In this document: positions 1 to 13,400 of the stretch, one piece after another
Position numbering within the stretch: position 1 is the stretch's first letter
Layout: each line of letters opens with the position of its first letter
DNA from: Amblyornis subalaris
Lineage: Eukaryota > Chordata > Aves > Passeriformes > Ptilonorhynchidae
Assembly: GCA_018881555.1 (NCBI GenBank)
Contig: JACAXG010000110.1
Span: 355,695-419,694 of the forward strand
Direction of reading: 5' to 3'
Length of the DNA stretch: 64,000 nucleotides
The notes under the pieces: generated by a model
Databases searched by the model: none
What the model saw: only the letters and a program-made list of their open reading frames with translations
What the model was told of the DNA's origin: nothing
Made by a program: the position numbers and the translations under genes

Positions 1-254
1 TCTCCTCCCCAGCACGTTTGGTGCACGCTCTAAGGACAGTAATTCCTAGTCTGTTTGGATGAATTAACCTATGGTCCCAAAGTTTTCACTTTGTGTATAA
101 CTCCTGAGCTCAAATGCATTTTCTTCATTTGTCCCACTATTTATCTTAGTATCTGTGACAGTCAGAGCACAGGTTAGCTTCTCCGAGGTAGCAGAAAATT
201 CCTAACACAAAAAAGGCACAAATTCTTAATGCCTACTGTGAACTGATCCTGCAG

Positions 255-337
255 GTCTACCAGCATGGCTCCAAGAGCCGTCTCAGTAGCACGAAGCTGA
301 CACCCACAGACATGAAGTGCGGGTCTTTGCATTCACG
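255..337 (+). CDS. Putative internal coding exon, gene not recognised
   Basis: This is the most coding-like short segment in the window. An acceptor (cctgcag, ending at 254) precedes 83 bases, and a GTAAAG donor starts at 338. Only the frame starting at 255 stays open; the other two frames hit stops inside the segment. The peptide starts VYQHGSKSRLSSTKL and ends MKCGSLHSR. It is polar and rich in Ser, Thr and Lys, as in a cytoplasmic linker or tail. Third positions favour G/C and several CpGs remain, unlike the AT-rich surroundings. The frame is also open back to a TAG at 189-191 and closes with TAA at 339-341, so the whole open stretch is only 49 codons. The polypyrimidine tract is mediocre. 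If spliced as drawn and read from a codon boundary, the exon would end after two bases of a codon. I do not recognise the protein; function is unknown. Confidence 0.5.
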
Positions 338-3300
338 GTAAAGTTTCCTCAAATTCTGCTCTATAGAACCACTAGATTAAAGTGAGATGCCCTGTGTCTA
401 CAAGAGAGCTGAAGAAATCAGATTTTCAAAGATTATAAGCTGTTCAATAATGAAACAGTCAGTGTTTGTGTTCTAGAGTTCATAATGCAATACTCAGTCT
501 TCGTTGTTGGTGAAAACCATCAAGGAAGCACACATCCTGCTATAGTGGGTTAGGAACTGCACTGTACTGCTGTGGATTTACAGCAGAATTCTTTCTAAAA
601 AGCCTATTTGCCCTTTTTATGTGCCAGTTCATATGCTGTGCTCAAGAGAGGGATTTGATACTGCCTCGGTTGATATGAACTTAAAACCTCATTTGGCATC
701 AGCTGCTTGAGATTAAATAAATTTGATTTGGAATCACTAAATTAATTTGAAAAGGCATATATACATTAATAGGAACAGGAGATTCGGAATGTGATGCAAC
801 AAGTCTTCCTGTGGACACAAAGACAGAGAAGCAGGACAGTGCTCCAGCACTCCTGCTCAGTGGAATAGCTCTCTGCTGAGTGTGTTGCACCAAGCAGCTG
901 CCCCTACCCAGCTTCTGAAATGTGAAGCATTTACATCTATCCAGCACAAAACTTTCATTCTGAGGTGTCTGCCTTTTTCTGAGCTGTATGGGTACTTGTA
1001 TTTGATAGGCTAAGAGACAGGTTTTGTGTTTGAGATTCAAGAAGTAGTCCTATCAAGCAACTCCTTTTCTACCAGAAAATGGCTATAAAGAGATTTTCAT
1101 GCTATCGCATATAAGATATCTAATGGATATGCATGTACTGAGAGTACATTTACATCTATTGCAGACAGACAGACAACTCTAACTGTGTTTCCAAATGTCT
1201 GGAAATCATGCAGACATGGTTGATGCAGGGCAGAGCTCAGACTAATAGGTTCTACTTCTTGGAAAAGGATTACATCAGCACCGAACAAGCCAGACTCCAG
1301 CGGGTTCCCAGCAGCTCGATGCATGTCTAGCATTTACCTCAACTGTGATTTGAGTAAAAGCAGTCCTGTATTTTTTTCCACTTCTAAATGTTTATTTCCT
1401 TATCCATAGAAAATCCTGTTATCTATACCCAGGTGCCTATCTAAAACCCTATCTTATGAAATAACATAAGCAAACCAAATTAAAAGTCAAAAGTAGTGAA
1501 GATGTTATTGTGAAGATATTTTTGTGTAGAGGCTAAGAAAAGGAACAAATTGCATAGAAAATGGCTTTGGAGGCCCTGTATTGCCATTCTGAAGAATTTG
1601 GAACACTGGCAGGAAGAAATTGTGCCCTTCTTAAAACCGACAAGCCTATTTGAGACATCATCTCATCTACATTGACAGTGAGTTCCGCAAGCAATGCAGC
1701 CAACTGGCTTCTTACAAAGTAAAATCTCACAGCATGCTGGCACAAAAGCAATAAGCTTTTCTGTGTAAACTTTATCCTCCAGTACATCGATTAGATATTT
1801 CAAATCAACAGAATTATTTGCTTGACAAATGTTTGGTGGACAAACTGAGAATAGAAGCAGACAGAGGAACATTTCATTCCTATTAGCTCATTTATAAACC
1901 AGGTGAGAGCTTGGAAAAGTCAATGCTTATCCTGATAATCCTTTTACTTAGACAGTATAATCCTACTAACTTTAGAGAATAGGAACCTGCTTTACAGTAG
2001 TCAGTCTCAGGACTCTTTACAATTTCAAGTGCAGCCCAAGGTGACTATGGACTTCAGCTAACGTGGCTGTGTCACAGCCAGGAGCCATCCCAGACAGGCT
2101 TGTAGTAGGACATAGTGTGTTCGGGGCTATGCAAGCTGTTAGTGTAGCAGTGGACCTCCCCTTATCAGAGCTGAGAATGCAGGGTTTACTCACATATGCA
2201 TTGTACAGTCTTACTGCTTTAACTGTCTCTAGAGTACAAATGGTTTTTGTCTAAAAACAGAAAGATGGTTTTAATACGAACTACTATTCCATAAAGTTTC
2301 TTTCTAATGTGCTAAAGGATTATTTTCATCTTAATGTATCTAGTAAAACAGTATGTTTACAAAGTAAATGTGTGGCACTCTTCTCTGTGTGCAAAGAAGG
2401 TACGCAACCGACAGAAGAATAATTCTGATCAGTGTGCTGCACCCGCATTTTAAAATATGCATTATTGTGTCTGTATAAGCTTTCTAAAAGCATTCTGACA
2501 GTCTGTTTTGTATCCCAGTGAAATCTGTGTATGACTGAGTTCTCCTAAAAATACCACTGTGTCCTAGAAGGCATTGGAAACCTAAAAGTAGTAATAAATT
2601 ATGTCCACTTCAAAGAGTTTATATACTGTATTAGAAAAATAAAGTGGTTTCTTGTTTCCTCCAACTTTTGCAGAGAACTGGAAGTATAATTTCTAACCCA
2701 CCTAAATTGCTCAAAAATTGTTTATTTGGGAAATTGCATTTTTTTGTATGGTATCCTTCCATTTTGGTGTTGGATGATACGTTCAAAATGATGAATTTTA
2801 GAAATCAAAAGGGATCTGACAGAACAATATTGTCTTTGAGGAAATCTTGACTTTGCAACCTGGTCTGAAAGACTGAAGTTCATCATTCTCTGCATGCTGC
2901 AGTCCCAACCAGTCTTATATGTTCTGTCTCCTACAGAAAACAAATTGTGGGGTTTTCTTTAGCTCTATGTAATTCGTATGTTTAGAGCTTAAATTTGGGC
3001 TGTCCTGTCGGACCATTACATGACAAGGAGAAATGGAAGCCAGCTGCTTGAAAACATTTGCAATAATTTTAATAGTTACACTTGAATTATCTTTGAGTAA
3101 TTAGAACTCCCAAAAAGTCATACCTCTTTCATTTAAGATGAAAGATAGTGTATTTAAAGTAAGATGATTGGCATGTAATACATGGAGGATTCTTGTTTCA
3201 TGACTCTAGATGAATGATTTCTCAGCATTCACAACATGTGCCTTTATTATCATTATTATAATTATCATCATCATCATCATTATCCTTAGTATTTTTATAG

Positions 3301-4830
3301 CTTTAAAGTACACAGCAAGAAAGGAGTTGAATGTGTGACTGAGTTTCTTAAGTTAACTGCAGAAGAACACTTGCATCTTCATACCTCTACCCAGCTGTTT
3401 TAGGGATACCTGACAGAAAATTTCTTTGGTAAAATCCAAGTCACTGGGATTTTAATGGAAAAAAAATATATTGCCTTTGGCATACAATTGCCTTGATGAG
3501 TCAAAAAAATAGGTGTAGTGTATAGGGTGACACTGACAGTTGCACATGGGCAAGTTGATACAGACTACCTGGATAAAATGCGAAAAGAAAATTTTTCATC
3601 TGAAGAAGTGTTGTAGAAGCTACATTATTTGTGGTAATGTGGTTTCTCGTCTCTCTGCTGCTTACTGCTTACAACTTTTGTTCGTCTGGGGTTTGCTCCA
3701 GAGGCTCTAAGGCTAAATGCCACCTCTAACTTGCAAATTGAAATAAATTGACCATCCGGCACCCGTGCTTTTTTCACCTGGTGCTTAAGATTTTTAGTCT
3801 TAAAAATTGACAGAAAACCAAAAAATATAACCTTAGCTGTCAGGTAACATATTTCGAGAACCTGTATGTTCTTTCTGTCATTGAAAGGCATGCTTTTTCC
3901 TATCAGAAAAATCCAGTAAAATGAGTGCAAATACACAATCATATTTGAGAAATTATGTTTTACTCTCAAAATTACAAAATATGGAAAGATTTCTTGATAA
4001 ATTGGAAGACGTCAGTGTTAACCATGTGATATCATTACTGCACTGTGACATTTCACATGCTATCTTTTATCTTAAAATTTAGATTCTGTTTTGTGAAGTA
4101 GCTCCTTTACTTTCGTTTTTTGTTAATGTTGTTCTGCTGTTGATATATCAATCTGCTTCATAACACCTCTCTTTTTGTGTCATTGGACCCAGTTCTGTGT
4201 CACTTAACATTTCCCTGGGAGGTATGATTTGACATTCCATGATAATCACATTTTGTTTGCTTAATCAACCATATAGTTTTGAGTGTCCAGAGCAGAAACC
4301 CTTGCTTCAGTTCGTTATTTTTATATCTTCTGTGAGAGAATCGAGATGTGACAAGAAAAAAATCTCTTCTCTTGATTTTCATCATACTTTTCCTCTCAAT
4401 GCTTTCTAGTGGGTACCACTAATCTGTGGTTAGAAATTTAATTCTTTGTTTTCCTGTTGTACTTTTCACCTCCTTAGTGACCCCTCAGCTGAGCTGAGCT
4501 AGTTCAGCTGCCTGTTTTACTGAACCCTGAATCTGGCTGTGGAACCTGTTTTGGCCATCATACTTTTACCTACAATCAGTGCCCAGCCTGATTCTTTCTG
4601 TTGCTCAGGAAAGTCTTATACAATATGCCACTAAAACAAAAGAACTTTTGTGAGTATTTAATTAGACTTTTTGCTATTTCCAATGTGCAGCCTTCTCATA
4701 TCAATCTGTTTGGTTGTACTCTGGCTGGAGTTTCACTTCAACTCTCCTTTGCATAGTTAAAACTTGGTCTTGGAGAGGTGTTGTGGCAAAAAACGGAATA
4801 AAAGGTAAAGATAGGACTGGCTGACCCTTC
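338..4830. other. Unique-looking non-coding DNA (intron or intergenic)
   Basis: No recognisable gene or mobile element is seen. Open frames here (for example 1097-1333 and 3625-3969, minus strand) lack family motifs, splice context or codon bias and look like chance. A TTA/TCA-type simple repeat sits at 3244-3283. Confidence 0.6.
3244..3283. repeat. Trinucleotide simple repeat (ATT/ATC type)
   Basis: The run reads as interspersed ATT and ATC units, with an uninterrupted stretch of CAT/TCA repeats at its right end. Confidence 0.85.
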
Positions 4831-5260
4831 ATAGACCCATAGAATACAATGGAAGAATAATTAGGATTGGAAAGGACCTTAAAGATCATCTAGTTCCATC
4901 CCCTCCGCCATGCACAGGGATGCTACTGGCAAGACCAGGTTGCTCAGGGTCCCATCCAGCCTGGCCTTAAACACTTCCAAGGATGGGGCATCCACAACGT
5001 CTCAGGGCATCTTGTTCCTGTGCTTCACCACTCTCTGAATAAAGAATTTCTTCCCAACACCTAATCTAAACCTTTGCTCTTCCAGTTTAAAACCGTTGCG
5101 CCTTGTTCTGTCACTATAAAATGTCCCATGTAAATAGTCCCTGTCCCTTATTTTTATAAGCTCCCTTAAAGTACTGAAAAGCTGCAATGAGGTGTCCTGG
5201 AAGCCCTTTCCTCTCCTTTCTGCAAAATCACAGCTCTCTCAACCCAGCTGTCTCAACATG
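4831..5260 (-). mobile_element. CR1 LINE, 5'-truncated 3' end
   Basis: Read on the minus strand this is the 3' untranslated end of an avian CR1 retrotransposon. On the plus strand the first bases resemble the inverted CR1 terminal repeat (atagaccc atagaat). They are followed by the characteristic block containing aaggaccttaaagatcat and then the stretch around 'ggggcatccacaac'. The copy fades after about 5260, so it is a typical 5'-truncated insertion about 430 bp long. It has no open reading frame of its own. Small open frames on either strand across it are artefacts of the repeat. Confidence 0.9.
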
Positions 5261-8200
5261 TCTAGCAATCATTCCTGCTAATGCTAAAGACTTGGAAATA
5301 TATCCTACAAGAGTTCACTCAGAAACAGCAGCAAGTCACTCAGGATGTTATGACCTGCTTGGCATTCAAGAAGTAGATGGTTCTTCACAGAGTTTAATAA
5401 ACTGTCAGAGACAGATGTTGGCTTTTTCTATCTGAAAGTATTGGGCTTCAAACAGTCTACTGGAGCCATTGAAATTTTGTCATCAAGACCTTAAAAGTAG
5501 GTCCTTGCATCCCTCTGTGGCATTTCCAGTCTTTCTTTGAGACTGTGATCTTCTCCTTTCATTTTTTGCTTCTAACTGCTATTTCATTCCTCATTCATTT
5601 AGCAGTTCCATTGATCTGTGAAATTTGTGCTTATGGTTCTCAGGTATCATTTCTATTTTAAAAAAAGAGAGAGGTTTGTATATTGTGCAAAATAAATATT
5701 TGGGAAAGTTTAAAAAGGAAGCTCACTGGTGAAGAATAATCAGATGGAAAAGACAGCCAGCATGGGTTTTTTCCTTGACAGAAATACGAATTTCTCTTAG
5801 TTTCATTTGTTTTTTCCTTTGGGTATATTGCTCTGACCATTTTTCATTGCTTATAAATCTCAAAGATGAATAAAAAGGAAATTTGCTTTTGGATAGGGCT
5901 AGGATGTTAGTTTTTGAGAAAGTTGGATGTGTTCAGACGAGGCTCAGAATTATTATTCCCTTGAGCTACAGGAATCAAGAGAAAGGAGAAACCTTAAATT
6001 TTGAGAAGTGATTCTGAGATTATACTCCTGAAAGTTCTATATTTGATTGAATTATTCATGGATTAATACAGCTATTTAGTATCAACCTGTTAGATACAGA
6101 ATGTACTTCTAATTGTTCAGTCTGCAAATCGAAGAGCATTTCACAGCTTATTTTGTCTTGGTCTCAGAACAAGATTAATGCAGTTTTGATTAAACTATGT
6201 TTAAGTTTGTCGTCTTGGACTGAAGGATTTTTCTTTCAGTTTCAAAAGAAACATTTAAGGTCAATCGAAAATACTCAACAAAATAAAGTGGAAAATTATT
6301 TTGAAAAAGAAAGAAACACATCATTTTACATAAGATGATTCACATGTATTTTGAACTTCATGTTAAAGCATATTTGGAGGGGTAAAAATCTTTCCTCAAA
6401 TTGTGAAACTGCTTCAATTGGAAAATGTTAATACTTTGCAAGCTTCAGAATTCTTCTTCCTTGCAGTGTTACCTTTTTCCCCAAAACAATTCAAAGAAAG
6501 ATCATAAATTTTCAAAGGATTCTGTTGCTGCCAAACTCTCATTTTTAATGAAAAAGTTTGATGATCATCCTTGCTATGTATTTGTCTATTGAAAATATTT
6601 TATGTATATGAAACATAAAATAATTTATATAAAATACATGAATAATTTTTGTAACTTATTTTACACATGTTACAGCGTTAAAGAATAAAATCTTAATACA
6701 TTATCATCAGCTTTTATAACCTGGCTTGTATTAAAACTTTTGTCTGAAAAAACATTTCCTAATGTCTCTGTAGAGTACTAAATTGTCTGCATTGGTTTTT
6801 TTCTGTTCCCGCCACCTGATCAGAGCAAGACCAGGTAGATCAAGTAGCTCAAGACCTGAGCTCTGATAATAAACAAGCAGAATCCACAGACTCCTCAGGC
6901 AACATCAAACCTGGCACTGGAATTTATCTCTTCCAGTTGAACACCTTGTTGCCCCAAACTTCGCAAGTGTGAGTTTCTGGGTTCAATGGAGGAAGGAACC
7001 CTTTGATGTTTCTACTACTTGTTCATTGTTTTGTGTGCTAAATTCCTCAAACAAGGAAAGACTTAGAATCATGATACCATGATTAGACATCAATATAATT
7101 ATGAAAAATTTCTCAGCATTGGATATTTTTCCAACCCACTTGTAAAACTTCCCTTCTTGTCCTGATTTGTGTTGATTTGTCCCTGCAAGGGAGTGACGTT
7201 CCTTCATTTGCAAGACACATTCAGTGCAACAACTTTCTATGGTTACTTACATTTTCATGACCATTACATAATCTCTAGATAATAATTTCTCTTAATGCCT
7301 TAGAGGATGTTACATAAGAGAGGGTGTTGCATGCATGTGCTTCAGAGGCTACAAAACCAGATAGTGTTTCCCACTGCTAGCATTTGAGAAATACAGGAAT
7401 CTTTCAGGGCCATCAGAAAATAGAAGCCTCTAGAAACAGTTAAGGGGTTCAGTTTTTGTGGGTTTTTTTTCTGAATGACCATGCCACAGAGAATGGATAT
7501 CACAGGATTTCTTGTTTCGTGTCTCTGACCTCTTCAAAGGAATAGGCTTTTCTTCTTCTCAAATACATCATCTTTCTGACTGTGCAGCAAAGCTGACATG
7601 CTGGTTAGCAGGTAATGTGAGATGCTAAAGCTGTAGGCACGTGGTAATCAAAACTCATGTGTTCCAATTTACATAGTTCCTGTCTGGGATTAACCATTCT
7701 TCATGGATTGCTCTTTCACAAGAGTATTTTCAAGCATGACTTGTATAATCTATGATATTGGGAAGAAGTGGCACTACCCTGCACAGAGATTGAGAGGAGA
7801 CTTAGAGCTGAAAAGGAAATAAGATTGTCTTGACACTTCAGTCTGGATCAGTACCTTTACTAGAGCACTATGTTTTCCTTCAGATTTTTCTCCGCCTAAC
7901 ATGGCTTCAGCAGAATGTTAAGTATAATGGCTGACCATCAAAGGTAAAATGGGAATCTTTTTCTTCATATTTGGACAACTGCTTGAGGGAACTGTCAGAG
8001 GAATTGGTCCTTCTATTCCTACAACAACAATCTGGGATTCAAGATTAAGTTTCATATGTGTCATTCATTGCTGTCTTATCTTCCAAATAGGCCCATATAG
8101 GTGACTGTTGGCTTCATGCCAGCAAAGTCCTTGCTGCCTTAGACAGCCTTGATCCCAAGTCAGATCCACTTCTCTATCCAGACACTTATCCAGCGCCTGT

Positions 8201-9872
8201 AGTAAAATTCTACCCATGATATCCTTGAGATATCTCACTTGTTTGTCTTGTACTAGCTCAGAATATTCTTCATAATGAAAAAATAATCTAGCATGGGCTC
8301 TTCCTCTCTTTGAAGGATATTGAAGGGGAAGTAAGTGGTGGAAATGGGACTCATTAGAGAGAAAGGGACTGCGAGAAGGGAATTGGAAATTTGTAAGAGA
8401 CTTTAGAATGCAGGATCTCACCTTCCTCCTCAAACAGCCTTCAGGCTGTTACCATACAGCATAGCACTGGGACTACAGACCCTCTACCTCTCCTCTAAGC
8501 ACCTATGAAGAAGTGGTCGTGCCCTCCATTTTTCACACATGTACATATGACAGGAAGAATACAAACAGGGCTAAGTATTTCATAGTGCTCCAGCTATTGA
8601 TAAAACACTTCTGTTTCTTCTGGCACATTTCAAACCACCAGAAACACTACCATCAGTGCTTACAAGAATTTTACATATTCAGGAAAAACCACTGGTAGAA
8701 TACTTGTTAACTCAAAGTCCATTCCATGTTTTGCAATACTGCTTTCAAAAATTGTACCAATTATTCAGAATGTGATTTTCCCTGTAATTGTGAATCAGAT
8801 GCACAAGATTCACTAAAATCAGTATATTCCTTAATGAGAAATGGAAGGAGTCAGAAACATTTCAAGAAAGTTTTTTACCATGTGAAAATTCAGTCTGGAT
8901 CCTTTGTTGAAATATATCTACTTCAACAAAACTCAGCTCCAGAATATTTCACAATGAAGACATTTTAATATACTTCGTTGTTGTTGTTGACCATTTTGCC
9001 AGTTTTCATTCTTTGCACTTTGTATCAGAATTACACACTAAATGCCAAAGTCATATTTTTTATGAGATAAAAAGCTTGTTTTCTAGCTAGTTTTTATCAA
9101 ACCTTAAGGCAGTCTTTGAAATTTAATAAATTCGATCTCACTCTAAGAAAGGGAGCAGAAATGTAAGTACTGCAAGATAGATATGCTTCTTTTAACTAGA
9201 ATCTTACTTTCTTTTTATTATGATGATTTTGTATATTTTGGTAGGTACAAAAAGTATTAAATAACATGCAGCATCTGATTAGTGATACTTATCTGAACAT
9301 AGCATTAGAAAAAACTGCTTCCTACTGCATATTTTAGCATTTTTTCTTGTACTTTGTTTTTCCATTTCAAAGAATACTTCCATTTCAATCATATTGTGTT
9401 AATAACTTTTTATTCTTTACTGATTCAGCTCCTGAACTGAGTGTTCAGGATAAGCAGCCCAACTCTGTCTTATTTCATTCTACTTCAATAACTTTTTAAA
9501 TCTTCTGTCACAGACAGTTTATGTTTTTATTGGTGCTTCTCTTGTCAGAATTTGCTTTATATAAAATTAATTAGAAAACAAAATTTCATGTTCCTGCTTC
9601 ATTAGGAACATTATTATCTTTAAAAATGATAATTCAGGGCACTAGTTTAGAAATTCATCCTGATCTAAATAAAGTGATCAAGAAACTAGCTATTGTCACA
9701 TAGCTCGAACATATGTTCAGTCACTCGTATAGTCAGATTGCACCCTCTCCAATACCTGTTGCTAATTCAACATCTCTATTATGGCTTAATACCTGAAATA
9801 AATCAAAGGACAGCCATAATCAGTAGAATTAACTGTAGGTTGTACTAATCTTCTTAAATCTTGCTACAGAAG
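5261..9872. other. Unique-looking non-coding DNA
   Basis: I see no recognisable exon, RNA gene or mobile element. A 122-codon minus-strand open frame at 8065-8433 is the longest here. It has no motif I recognise and no clear start or splice context, so I treat it as chance. Confidence 0.55.
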
Positions 9873-9947
9873 TGCTCCTCCGACACTCCTGGCTCTGCGT
9901 CGGACTTCTTATTAATTAGAGAGGTCGGACAAAAACAACTTTAACAA

Positions 9948-9953
9948 TTTATT
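9948..9953 (-). terminator. LTR polyadenylation signal AATAAA
   Basis: The plus strand reads tttatt, which is AATAAA on the minus strand. It is correctly placed downstream of the LTR TATA box. Confidence 0.5.
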
Positions 9954-10050
9954 GCTAAAACAACAAACTAGGCATCAGTTTCATCTGGCGTGAGATTTTG
10001 ACAACACATTGCAAAATGGCGAATGTCACAGGATTCAGTGTTAACAAGAA

Positions 10051-10056
10051 TTTATA
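10051..10056 (-). promoter_or_regulatory. TATA box of the minus-strand LTR
   Basis: The plus strand reads tttata, giving TATAAA on the minus strand. A CCAAT-type element lies about 15 bases upstream in the LTR's direction, and a polyadenylation signal lies about 100 bases downstream. Confidence 0.45.
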
Positions 10057-10400
10057 ATGTTTTAGACCAATAGGTTACTGAGACGACTATTGTTTTGCCT
10101 TAATGACCTATTTTAGCTGGACTTGCTACCTGCAATGTGGCAGTATTTCCACGAATCACTCATCATGTTATGTACTCATAGATACTTTTATTGTAACATC
10201 TAAATTTTTAACTTAAACTCTAACTTAACTTTAAAGTATAAAGTTAAAACTCTTCACCAAAAACACTCAAAAATGTGCTTTTTGCTTATTACTATGAAAA
10301 CACAAATTTGTAACTCTCCTGCTTAGAGTCATAAATCACTGCTAATTAAGCTAACCCTAACTGCTTGCAAGGTTGTAAATCAAAGGTACTGTCAACTTTG

Positions 10401-13400
10401 ACTTCTCTGTTTCCTTCAATTAACAAAAATAATAAGAAAGTGACTCTAGTGTTTAGACTTAGGTGTATGAATATGGTAAATTAAAAATAGTATGAAAAAA
10501 GCATGGATTGTCTTACTGAGAAATACATGCTAGTAGTATTTCTAATTTTTAATTTCTTTGTGTTCTTTATACTGTGAACACATAACCTCTATTGAAGACC
10601 TGCATTCTCTTTTTTTAAAGAATTCTTGCTGTTGACTTGTGTAAGCCATTAATATGTTACAGGTGCTGCCAACGTGGAGTCATTCACATGTCCCGAATGT
10701 GTAATTCCTTGATGTGTAATTCACAGAAAAATGCAATAAGTTGAAATTCCAAATATCTCCAAGAGGAAACACTAGAGGAGATTTTAGTTCTGTTCACTTC
10801 TTGAGCCACTAGGCAAACTTAGAATAAGAACACAGGCATAAGATAGCGGGATTTTCCTAGCTTCTCAGCAGATTTACCAAAGATTTTTTTTTCCTATCCA
10901 GATATAATAGCTGTTTTGCATAAGAGATATTAGTGTCCAATTTTAATGCACTACTGCAATATATTTTCATCTTTTATGGCATAGAAACTTCACACCAAGA
11001 CAGGACGTTCCTGATATGTGGGGTGATCATCACATTTCTGCACTAGAATGGTAGAGACCATGCATCATATTTGCTTTAAAAGTGAACCTTGATCTTTGAA
11101 AAGCCTTTTCATTTTTCCTTATAGAAAACCTTTGTAATTTTAAAATAGGGATATCAGAAGAGCTGGTGGATGACAGAATAAGCAGGCACATCATTACCAC
11201 CAAAGATACAATAACTGAATCCGTAATGTCTCGGGATCCTCTTGTGTGTTGCGTTTGTGTCCCACCCTGCAACTGAGTCTCCTGTTTTCAGGTAAGAATA
11301 TCATGGTAACATAGATATCTTCCACTACTGCAAAAATATCAAATGTCAGCTCACAGATGAGAGGAATGGTATTTGCTCTTTAGCCTAATAGAAATGTTAG
11401 CGTCAAGGAATGAAAACTAGATGGTAAAAAGACTGATCTGCATTTCTGTTAAAATGAAGATTATACTAGAATAAAAAATTAATACAGTGTCACAAACACA
11501 GAGAAACCATGGTTATGCTTTAGGCAGAAGGAAGGCACTTATCACAGTTTTGACTTTTGCACAAGGAGTATGAAACTAAAGAATCAAAACAACTGGGGAA
11601 TCACACTATTTGGGCACTGGTAAAGTCAAAAGTGTTGGTGAATAGCCTGAAAAACAAAAAGAAGTGTATTCTAAGATCCAGACAATGAAAAACAACTCTT
11701 TCTCAAAAAAAAAAAAAAAAAAAGAGGAGAAAGAATATGCACGATAACTTAGAATCCTTCTATTCTAAAAATGCACTCATTCAGTTCCATAATGCCATCT
11801 ACTATCAGTGCAAAGAAGAAAATAAGTACAAGTCTAATTGAAATGCTAATTTCTCATTAGTCTGATGAAAAACAGGCCCTTAATGTTTAAATTTCTGCTA
11901 CTTCAACATTGATTAAAGACAAGAGAGATCTTCTGAAAGACTTAGGAACAATTCACACAAGCAAAGGAGCAAATCGCTATTATTCAGCTTGGTTTACCTA
12001 ATCTATAGCTCGTGTTTAATAGGATTGCCGTGTCTGAACAAAATTCTGCAAAAATAAAACCTAAGGATTTGCAAGCACTCTGCAGTAAAGAAAATATATA
12101 CTTTCATTTCCATTCAGTTACTCTGTAATATATTCTTTGAGTTTTGAGGGACAAGTTTCAAAGGTAATGACCTGCATGGAGAAAAACGGACCAATGGATT
12201 AGTAATTTTTTTTTTGCTAACCAATGCATTAATACGTCTTTCCAGCTGCCAGACTGCTGTATACTTAGCTGTTTGAAACCTTCTCAGTTTCTTGATATTA
12301 AAACTACATAGATACGGCAGGGACAATTTCAAATGAACAATTGAAGATATTCTGATACAGTAAATATATTCTCTTATGATTTGTATTCTTAACACATACT
12401 GAGTCAAATGACATTTTAGTCGGTCATTTTTTGTTACATAAGGTAGTTTCAGAGAGGTAATCTGAAAAGCCGATTTGATGTTTGGGGTATTCTTGGAAAG
12501 AGGAAATGGTTTTGTCATAGATATAATAAGCACAATTCAGTAAAAGTTATTGAGCTTTTATAAGTTTACAACTGATTTTCTCACAAGTGTCAAATATGAA
12601 CGTCAGTGTCTTTTCTTAAAATATATTAACATTTTTTGGGGTACTTTTCATGAGAGAGGAGTCAGATAGCAGTTACAAGAGTTCTAAAGATAAACCCCGT
12701 GTGGTGTTTGGCATTTAGTCACAGTCCACCCCTGCCACCGGTTCCTTAGACCAACAATACTACTGAGGCATGGAAGGCAACTTCAGGAGGGACTTTCAAC
12801 TCCATCACAAACTATTCCCATTTCCCTTTCTTATCCCAGAGAGGCCAATCCTTATCACCGTTGTGTAAAAATTACACTTTGGGGCAGAAAAAACCCCCCC
12901 TGTTAAATGAGTGTGAAAGCTAGTAGTATCCCCATGGGTTTTAATATGGGCAAATTGGAGCAGGTACAATAGAAAGAGACAAACATGACCCTTCTGTTTC
13001 AAGCACTACTAGTTGTATGGAATGGCTCTAAAACAAGAAACCTTTTGTGAAACGTTTGTGCCTTTCAGGAAGAGAAAGATGATTTGGACTATGATCATAC
13101 CATGTCAGGTGATTTCTCCAAGCAAAATCTGCTGAGTAAAGCAGGACTGAAGGCAGGGAGATTGGTGTTTCCTCTAATTCACTCAAGCTCAGGAGCTTTG
13201 AGCATCCTGCTCAGATGTATACAAAGTGATGGATAAACAGAGAATTTCAGCCATACTGGAATGAGCTGTGATGAGTGTATATTAGGTGTGAGATAATCAT
13301 AGTCATTAGAGAGTTAAAAAGCTAAAGACATTTGGGCACTTAGGAAGGATTGGAGGAGGGGAATGGATAGAAACAGATGTGCCAAAGGGATTTACATATT

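Larger units (their letters stand above)
9873..10400 (-). mobile_element. Probable solo LTR of an endogenous retrovirus, minus orientation
   Basis: The left edge starts TGCTCC at 9873. Minus-strand signals lie in the order expected for an LTR: an ATTGG (inverted CCAAT) at about 10067, a TATAAA at 10056-10051, and an AATAAA at 9953-9948, about 100 bases beyond the TATA box. The region past the polyadenylation signal contains a short inverted repeat (tccgac 9879-9884, gtcgga 9899-9904) and a second gtcggac at 9924-9930. No internal viral gene is present. The right edge is uncertain; I found no clear target-site duplication. The sequence differs from the three LTRs further right, so it is another family. 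Confidence 0.55.

Noticed and set aside
8065..8433. 122-codon minus-strand open frame
   Set aside because: No motif, no splice or start context and no codon bias; length is compatible with chance in 64 kb read in six frames.
11030..11272. Minus-strand 80-codon frame with a hydrophobic stretch (VIVSLVVMMCLLILSS) next to a good plus-strand donor (CAG|GTAAGA at 11292)
   Set aside because: The donor is on the opposite strand from the frame, all plus-strand frames upstream of it contain stops, and the minus-strand acceptor is poor. No family was recognised.
12114..12533. 139-codon minus-strand open frame
   Set aside because: Composition (Ile, Lys, Ser, Leu) is that of random AT-rich sequence and no domain is recognisable.
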